A stretch of DNA of 17,975 nt from Bifidobacterium breve (GTDB taxonomy: Bacteria > Actinomycetota > Actinomycetes > Nanopelagicales > Nanopelagicaceae), in NCBI GenBank assembly GCA_945866155.1, contig CAMBGL010000012.1, positions 1 to 17,975 of the forward strand, read 5' to 3'. Of the stretch, positions 13,790 to 17,975 are shown one piece after another. The notes under the pieces are model-generated. The model was not told the DNA's origin. It did not search any database and worked only from the letters and a program-made list of their open reading frames with translations. The stretch's first letter is position 1, and every line of letters begins with the position of its first letter. The position numbers and the translations under genes were made by a program.

Positions 13790-14905
13790 ATGAAACTGCG
13801 AAGAGTTCTAATTCCAGCGCTACTAGCAGTCTTGGTCACATCCTTTGTGCCACAAGTAGCCGATGCAGCCAAAGCCCCCAAGGCCAAGGCTAAGAAATAT
13901 AGCGTCACGATGAAGAAGGCCTACTTACCTGCAGCTCCAAATAAAGGTACCGATGATTACCGATGCTTTTTACTTGATCCAAAAATTAGTGCAGATTCAA
14001 TTATTCGAAGCATTGAATTTGTCCCACAGCGTAAAAATTATGTTCACCACGCAATTATCTTTCGTGTAACAGAGGCCGATATTGCTGAGGCTCTGACAGC
14101 AGATAAAAGTGGAATTGGTTGGCCATGTTTTGGTGGAACAGGACTTGGCGGAATGCTTTCATCATTTATTTCTTCCCCGTGGCTCAGTTCATGGGCACCT
14201 GGTCGCGGTAAAGATATTTCACCTGCTGGATATGGAACTCCGATCAAAAAAGGTGAACGAATTGTTCTGCAAGTTCACTACAACTTGTTGGCCGCATCAG
14301 GTGGAATGATCGAAACAGATCAATCAAAGATCCTTATAGATGCTATTCCGGCAAAGGGTGCCACCGTCAAAGAACTAGGTATTGAACTCTTTGCCGCCCC
14401 TGTTGAATTAGCGTGTCCATCGGGTGTCACTGGCCCCCTATGCGATCGCGACCAATCACTTATTGATCTTGCAACACGAACAACTACAAAGAGTGCACTT
14501 GATTCTGTGGCTATCAATGCTTTGTGCCGACAGAATCCTTATAAGCCAACTCCTTCACTGACCTCTCGTTGCGACAAGGTGATGAGATCGAGCTTCAACA
14601 TTATTGCTGCAGGGCCTCACATGCACTTACTTGGCCGCTCCCTCAAACTAACTCTCAATCCTGGGACTGCCACGGAGAAGAGCATTCTCAATGTTGCTAA
14701 TTACGACTTTGATGATCAATCTGCGACGGTTCTCAAGAGTCCAATTGCGGTAAATCCTGGCGACACAATTCGTATTGAGTGCACTTTTGACCCTACTTTG
14801 AGACAGAAAATACCTCAACTAAAAGATCTTGAACCTCGATACGTCACTTGGGGCGAGGGATCATCAGATGAGATGTGTCTTGGAATTGTTTCAACTTCTA
14901 AGTAA
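13790..14905 (+). CDS. Secreted copper type II ascorbate-dependent monooxygenase-like protein (PHM/DBM fold)
   Basis: Starting at ATG 13790 gives 371 aa with a Sec signal peptide (MKLRRVLIPALLAVLVTSFV to ADA). A TTG at 13772 preceded by AGAGG is an alternative start. Both copper sites of the peptidylglycine/dopamine monooxygenase fold are readable. The CuH ligands are His-His in NYVHHAIIF (residues 86-87) plus His163 in VLQVHYN; the CuM ligands are His277 and His279 in GPHMHLLG plus Met362 in SSDEMCLG. The DDYRCF motif near residue 56 is also typical. The protein should hydroxylate a C-H bond outside the membrane using oxygen and a reductant; the substrate is unknown. Between the two copper halves is an extra Cys-rich segment (about 205-265). 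Its 3' end overlaps the convergent DCC gene by 15 bases. Confidence 0.85.
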   Translation: MKLRRVLIPALLAVLVTSFVPQVADAAKAPKAKAKKYSVTMKKAYLPAAPNKGTDDYRCFLLDPKISADSIIRSIEFVPQRKNYVHHAIIFRVTEADIAEALTADKSGIGWPCFGGTGLGGMLSSFISSPWLSSWAPGRGKDISPAGYGTPIKKGERIVLQVHYNLLAASGGMIETDQSKILIDAIPAKGATVKELGIELFAAPVELACPSGVTGPLCDRDQSLIDLATRTTTKSALDSVAINALCRQNPYKPTPSLTSRCDKVMRSSFNIIAAGPHMHLLGRSLKLTLNPGTATEKSILNVANYDFDDQSATVLKSPIAVNPGDTIRIECTFDPTLRQKIPQLKDLEPRYVTWGEGSSDEMCLGIVSTSK

Positions 14906-15238
14906 GCGAGACAAAATCTTTACAGGAACTGAATTTCTGTTGCTTGCAACCCATTTATAAGCAAAGCGGCCAAGCGGACCTGAAAGTGTGATGAGACTGG
15001 AAAGAATTTTATTTCCACGATGATTGAGTAAGAGTGCTACGCCCCGGGCACCGCCAAACTGACCTTGATCAGAAATGACGATGACCTCGCGTGAACATTG
15101 CTGCTTATTCAAACCGAATCGAGTGAGTTCGCCTGTATGAAAATCAACAGGGGTAATAACTAGTTTCTTGCTGACCCAAGCAATCGAATTTTTACACAAT
15201 TGACACTGGCCATCATAAATAACAAAGATTTCACTCAC
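14891..15238 (-). CDS. DCC-family thiol-disulfide oxidoreductase (DUF393)
   Basis: This encodes 115 aa. It begins with IFVIYDGQCQLCKNSIAW, the YDGxCxLC signature of the DCC family, with a CxxC pair at residues 12 and 15, and has the thioredoxin-like pattern expected of this family. Its role is probably a dithiol/disulfide exchange, although substrates are generally unknown. The start is GTG at 15238, chosen because it sits directly before the first beta strand; the ribosome site is weak. It follows the CDGSH-like gene by 27 bases and its end overlaps the convergent copper monooxygenase. Confidence 0.85.
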   Translation of the reverse strand: MSEIFVIYDGQCQLCKNSIAWVSKKLVITPVDFHTGELTRFGLNKQQCSREVIVISDQGQFGGARGVALLLNHRGNKILSSLITLSGPLGRFAYKWVASNRNSVPVKILSRLLRS

Positions 15239-15265
15239 TTCTGTAATTAGCGAGAGAAAAAGTGA

Positions 15266-15415
15266 TTAGTTCTTGGTTACGAATTCAGATGCGTGAGGAA
15301 AACCATTTGCTTCAAGCTTTTCAGCAAGATCAGCCTTGACAGCCTTTACGACCTTATGTGTTCCGTCGCAGTTCTTCTCTTCATCTCTGGTGTAACCGCA
15401 AGTGCAAGCGCCCAT
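15266..15415 (-). CDS. CDGSH-like iron-sulfur mini-protein
   Basis: A 49-aa ORF has MGACTCGYTRDEEKNCDGTH at its start, a CxC followed by CDGTH. CDGSH proteins bind a [2Fe-2S] cluster through three Cys and one His in C-x-C-x2-(S/T)-x3-P-x-C-D-G-(S/A/T)-H. Here Cys4, Cys6, Cys16 and His20 would be the ligands, but the spacing between the second and third Cys is nine residues instead of eight and the Pro is missing. The remainder is a Lys-rich helical tail. GAGG five bases before the ATG supports the start. It sits between the cytochrome b5-domain gene and the DCC gene on the same strand. Confidence 0.75.
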   Translation of the reverse strand: MGACTCGYTRDEEKNCDGTHKVVKAVKADLAEKLEANGFPHASEFVTKN

Positions 15416-15478
15416 GATTTCCTCTTTCTCTTGAAATGTTTAGGTAATCGTATCGGAAGCAAAGCGGCTAAGCAGAAG

Positions 15479-16351
15479 TTACTTAGCTAGTGGGCCAAGA
15501 AGATACTTTGCAAGGGTGCTAATTGGCGTGCTTCGACCGGCATGTTGAGCGTTAAAAGATGATGTGCCATCTGTTCCGCAGAGTGCGCGAATACGTGATG
15601 CGCCACCTGGATGTGAATTAATCCATTGGGTGAGGTTATAAACATTGCCACTGATGACAGACCAGCAACTTGATTCAGAATCATTGGCCTTCACATTTGC
15701 CATGGTGTAACCAGATTGCACGGTTGCCTCTGCTTTAGGAGTACTTGATGCAGTTGGCTCTGGTGTGGATTTGGTAGCAGCAGGTGTTGTCGTTGCGGTG
15801 GGACTTGGAGTTGGCGTCGATGCAATCGTTGGAGTTGGCGCTGGACCGCGCGCAACTTCACCGCGAATCTCTTTCTCACCGACTGCAATAGTAATTCCGG
15901 CTTTAGCGCGAGATGTAATAAGGAATTGATAGATACCGGCCTGCGCAGGTGCTGAATAGCGAGCAAGATAGAAATAGTTGGTGCCACCGTATGGTTCATA
16001 AAAAGGGCTGCGCTCATTTATTTTTATTGTGATCTTCTTACCCGTTGGCGAAGTAATGACGAGTTGTGGCAACTGCGAATTCTTTAGCGCGCTCTCAGGT
16101 TTCTTATCAACAATGAGGTACTGCACATCTAATTGATCGCCTTCTTTGAGTGCGGCGCGAAATGCTTTTTTCTGACCTGATTTAGTAAAGGATGCACGAA
16201 TAGCAAATGAGATAGTGCCATCGACTAACAATGGGCCAGCCTTTGAGGACGTGTCAGTATCTAATAACTCCACTGGTTGGTGAGCAGATGCAAAAGGGAT
16301 GACCGCACACGCCAGCACGACCATGCTTAGCAAAATGAGAAGGCGTCGCAT
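15479..16351 (-). CDS. Secreted cytochrome b5-domain protein
   Basis: Starting at ATG 16351 gives 290 aa with a signal peptide (MRRLLILLSMVVLACAVIPF, cut near ASA). In-frame GTG starts at 16396 and 16363 are alternatives without better ribosome sites. After an all-beta-looking N-terminal domain (about 25-165) comes a Pro/Thr/Ser-rich linker (about 170-208), then a cytochrome b5-like heme domain (about 214-288). The domain has VYNLTQWINSHPGG, the heme ligands His247 and His270, and a cysteine pair (229, 258) that may form a disulfide outside the cell. It probably carries one electron at the cell surface. Partners may be the neighbouring CDGSH and DCC products, although those look cytoplasmic. 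Confidence 0.85.
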   Translation of the reverse strand: MRRLLILLSMVVLACAVIPFASAHQPVELLDTDTSSKAGPLLVDGTISFAIRASFTKSGQKKAFRAALKEGDQLDVQYLIVDKKPESALKNSQLPQLVITSPTGKKITIKINERSPFYEPYGGTNYFYLARYSAPAQAGIYQFLITSRAKAGITIAVGEKEIRGEVARGPAPTPTIASTPTPSPTATTTPAATKSTPEPTASSTPKAEATVQSGYTMANVKANDSESSCWSVISGNVYNLTQWINSHPGGASRIRALCGTDGTSSFNAQHAGRSTPISTLAKYLLGPLAK

Positions 16352-16373
16352 CAGAACTGGCACGTAATGGAGA

Positions 16374-16499
16374 TTAACTCTCGAAATCTCCACCACGTCC
16401 CGTTATCTTTCTGCGATTCCGCTTTGGCTTCTCATAAACAAAGACGAGCACAATTGTCGCAACCGCATAAAGCCCAATGATTGCGAAAACTGCATTCAT
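16374..16499 (-). CDS. Single-pass membrane mini-protein, 41 aa
   Basis: An ORF of 41 aa has one membrane helix (about residues 3-22, VFAIIGLYAVATIVLVFVY) followed by a basic tail (KPKRNRRKITGR). This suggests N-out, C-in insertion by the positive-inside rule. Its ATG shares one base with the TAA of the upstream 125-aa gene (TAATG at 16497-16501), so it is translationally coupled. It ends 22 bases before the cytochrome b5-domain ATG. It resembles small accessory subunits of membrane redox complexes in size and shape only; I do not recognise it. Confidence 0.65.
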   Translation of the reverse strand: MNAVFAIIGLYAVATIVLVFVYEKPKRNRRKITGRGGDFES

Positions 16500-16876
16500 T
16501 AGTTACCGAGGACTGCCCAAGAAACAAGTGCGAAGATTGCGATTCCCATTCCAACAATTCCAATGGCAGTCAATGAGACAAGCCCACGTGAATCTGCAAT
16601 CTTTTTAGCAAGCTCTGAAGAATCTTTGATTCTTTTGAGATCGACAATGAGTACTTCTGCTTCACGAATAGTTGCATACTGGGTAATCATTGAAAGAATT
16701 CCAGTGACTGCGGCAACTCCGAGGGCAAGGTACTTAGCACCATCATTAGCCTTTTCAAAAAGGCCTAATGCGGAGAGAACCATCACTGCGATGAGGACAA
16801 GAGCTGGAGCAACTTGAGCCTGAATAATTTGAGTGCGCTTTTGATTCCATAATTTCAATAGAGCTAATTCATTCAT
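16499..16876 (-). CDS. Unknown membrane protein, three helices
   Basis: This encodes 125 aa with predicted membrane segments at about 22-40, 48-66 and 98-120, and an amphipathic, charged stretch between the second and third (VLIVDLKRIKDSSELAKKIA). The N-terminus is basic and cytoplasmic by the positive-inside rule. It has no Shine-Dalgarno before its ATG. It heads a five-gene minus-strand run that continues with the 41-aa membrane protein (TAATG overlap), cytochrome b5-domain protein, CDGSH-like protein and DCC protein. No family recognised. Confidence 0.7.
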   Translation of the reverse strand: MNELALLKLWNQKRTQIIQAQVAPALVLIAVMVLSALGLFEKANDGAKYLALGVAAVTGILSMITQYATIREAEVLIVDLKRIKDSSELAKKIADSRGLVSLTAIGIVGMGIAIFALVSWAVLGN

Positions 16877-17023
16877 AGAGTCAATCCATTCATATAGAAA
16901 ATAAGACCCCGCGTGGGCCTTGGCGTAAGGCTAAATTCTAGAGAGGGGTAGCGCCAGTTGAAAGCCGCCACACGCTCGGCCTAATTTTTCGCGATGTACC
17001 ATTTTTCTGTGAATATCAATGCG

Positions 17024-17380
17024 ATGAGAACGATCCTCAAGGCGGGCTCGAGCGTTTTTGGGCTCTCCGCTTTATTCCTACTTATTCTTCCTCGCACCTT
17101 TCTAGATTTACTCCAGCTCGATACAAGTGATGGCATGATCTGGTCAATGCGCATGATTGGCATAACTCTTATTGCACTTGCCGGAAATATGTGGAACAAC
17201 TCGCAACAACGCAACGATCAAAGAGTTGCAAGCGTTGCAAAGATTATGTGCATCAGCGCCGCCGGACTTGGAGTATTGACTCTGATGATTCCTGCACCAT
17301 TAGCCTGGTTCACATATCTATATGCAGCAATTGGCTTTGGATTCTCAATTGCATATCTCGTAGCCCTCATCAAAAAATAA
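17024..17380 (+). CDS. Unknown four-helix membrane protein
   Basis: Starting at ATG 17024 gives 118 aa; an ATG at 16994 adds ten residues and cannot be excluded, and neither has a good ribosome site. Four hydrophobic segments (about 5-23, 38-56, 72-90, 94-115) fill most of the protein, and a short charged loop (NNSQQRNDQR, about 58-67) links the second and third. No cysteine motif or catalytic residue stands out. The TspO gene follows 59 bases later on the same strand, so co-expression is possible. Confidence 0.7.
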   Translation: MRTILKAGSSVFGLSALFLLILPRTFLDLLQLDTSDGMIWSMRMIGITLIALAGNMWNNSQQRNDQRVASVAKIMCISAAGLGVLTLMIPAPLAWFTYLYAAIGFGFSIAYLVALIKK

Positions 17381-17439
17381 TGAAAACTTCCTCAGTCTCT
17401 TACAGTGAAAAATATTTGCTAAGTGCATAGCATTAGGCC

Positions 17440-17901
17440 ATGAAGACGATTGCAGGTATTACCGGAATCGGTTTGGTATTTGTCTATGCAATCGGATCTG
17501 GACTTTGGGTCAACACAGGAGATGGCTGGTATCGCAATCTCAATCCTCCTCCATGGCAACCACCAGATTTTATATTTGGAATTATTTGGCCATATAACTT
17601 TATTGTTTTAGGTATTGCTGCTTTTGTTATTTCGCAACGCGCTTCGACAACAATTACATTGACTTACCTGACATTTTTTGCACTCTCTGTTGCTTGCGCG
17701 CTGACGTGGGCATATCAGTTTTATCGCCCGCATAACCTCAGTGCGGCAGCCATCGCACTTGCTGCAACAGTTGTACTGACAATCCCGATGGTGGTCATTG
17801 CCTTTAGAACATCAACACCTGTGGCACTTTCACTACTGCCCTATCAAGCCTGGGTTGCAACAGCTGCAGTGCTGAGTTATTCATATAGTCGCCTCAACTA
17901 A
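17440..17901 (+). CDS. tspO: TspO/MBR-family tryptophan-rich membrane protein
   Basis: This encodes 153 aa with five membrane helices. The first loop carries the family signature GDGWYRNLNPPPWQPPDF (residues 27-44) followed by GIIWPYNFIVLGIAA (47-61). The C-terminal helix has LLPYQAWVATAAVL, matching the L.PY..W motif. TspO proteins bind porphyrins and affect tetrapyrrole handling and the response to light, oxygen or stress. Several usual tryptophans in helices 3-5 are present (Trp90, Trp138). A weak AGG precedes the ATG. Its stop overlaps the convergent partial gene at the right edge. Confidence 0.9.
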   Translation: MKTIAGITGIGLVFVYAIGSGLWVNTGDGWYRNLNPPPWQPPDFIFGIIWPYNFIVLGIAAFVISQRASTTITLTYLTFFALSVACALTWAYQFYRPHNLSAAAIALAATVVLTIPMVVIAFRTSTPVALSLLPYQAWVATAAVLSYSYSRLN

Positions 17902-17975
17902 TCATCTTTACTGGCAAAGAAATAGAGGGTACAAAACTCCCCTTTGTCAGTGAGGTCAACTACTCTCTGGGCATG
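17898..17975 (-). CDS. Partial unknown gene (C-terminus only)
   Basis: On the minus strand a frame is open from the window edge for 25 codons (RVVDLTDKGEFCTLYFFASK, ending DD) to TAG at 17898-17900. The stop overlaps the TspO stop by two bases, a convergent layout common in this window. The composition looks coding, but no family can be named from such a short piece. Confidence 0.4.
   Translation of the reverse strand, partial: HAQRVVDLTDKGEFCTLYFFASKDD

Noticed and set aside
15691..16017. 108-aa minus-strand frame inside the cytochrome b5-domain gene
   Set aside because: It is an alternative frame through the repetitive Pro/Thr linker of the real gene; the Gln/Arg/Leu-rich product is a by-product of that base composition.
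16925..16940. Small hairpin GCCTT-GGCGT-AAGGC near 16918-16932 as a terminator
   Set aside because: Only five pairs and no T-run in either direction; it lies between divergent genes where no terminator is expected.
1..17975. CRISPR array, insertion sequence, prophage or integrase
   Set aside because: No regularly spaced repeats, transposase, recombinase or phage genes were seen on either strand.

Overview
The window looks like a compact, moderately low-GC actinobacterial chromosome. Genes are tightly packed with many start/stop overlaps (ATGA, TAATG). TTG and GTG starts appear alongside ATG, and gaps are short. The gene content (FMN-riboswitch rib operon, Fe-S cryptochrome/photolyase with DUF2256, TspO, many secreted proteins of unknown role) would suit a streamlined freshwater actinobacterium of the Nanopelagicales (acI) type. 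That placement is an inference from style and content, not a proof.

Layout. Positions 1-322 (minus) hold two coupled unknown genes, one running off the edge. At 400-1413 (plus) is an unknown protein with a PGGGQYDCL motif. Positions 1417-4758 (minus) form a run of five genes: a large secreted protein, a secreted trypsin-like protease, and three small genes (42, 98 and 57 aa) linked by overlaps or very short gaps. At 4870-5040 lie an odd tRNA-like gene (anticodon position GAC) with its own terminator on the minus strand, and a second terminator pointing the other way. Positions 5115-5714 (plus) hold a DUF4864-like lipoprotein and the decayed C-terminus of a PQQ glucose/sorbosone dehydrogenase. 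A YefM-YoeB toxin-antitoxin operon with a clear double-palindrome operator follows at 5771-6460 (minus). A second large secreted protein, paralogous to the first, is at 6592-8235 (plus).

Positions 8241-12071 (minus) form one riboflavin operon: FMN riboswitch, ribD, ribE, ribBA, ribH, then a DoxX-type membrane protein. Divergent from it, 12140-14905 (plus) encodes DUF2256, an Fe-S cryptochrome/photolyase and a secreted copper type II (PHM/DBM-like) monooxygenase. Positions 14891-16876 (minus) are a redox-flavoured run: two small membrane proteins, a secreted cytochrome b5-domain protein, a CDGSH-like mini-protein and a DCC thiol-disulfide protein. The window closes with an unknown membrane protein, TspO/MBR, and the tail of a convergent gene at the right edge.

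The most striking unexplained signal is a C-terminal module of about 25 residues ending in GYKKK. It has two cysteines 16 residues apart and is shared by three exported proteins that differ upstream (a protease and two large paralogues). It behaves like an undescribed surface-attachment or sorting tag. Other notable points are the tRNA-like gene with an abnormal anticodon loop, and a YoeB toxin with Lys where the general-base Glu is expected.
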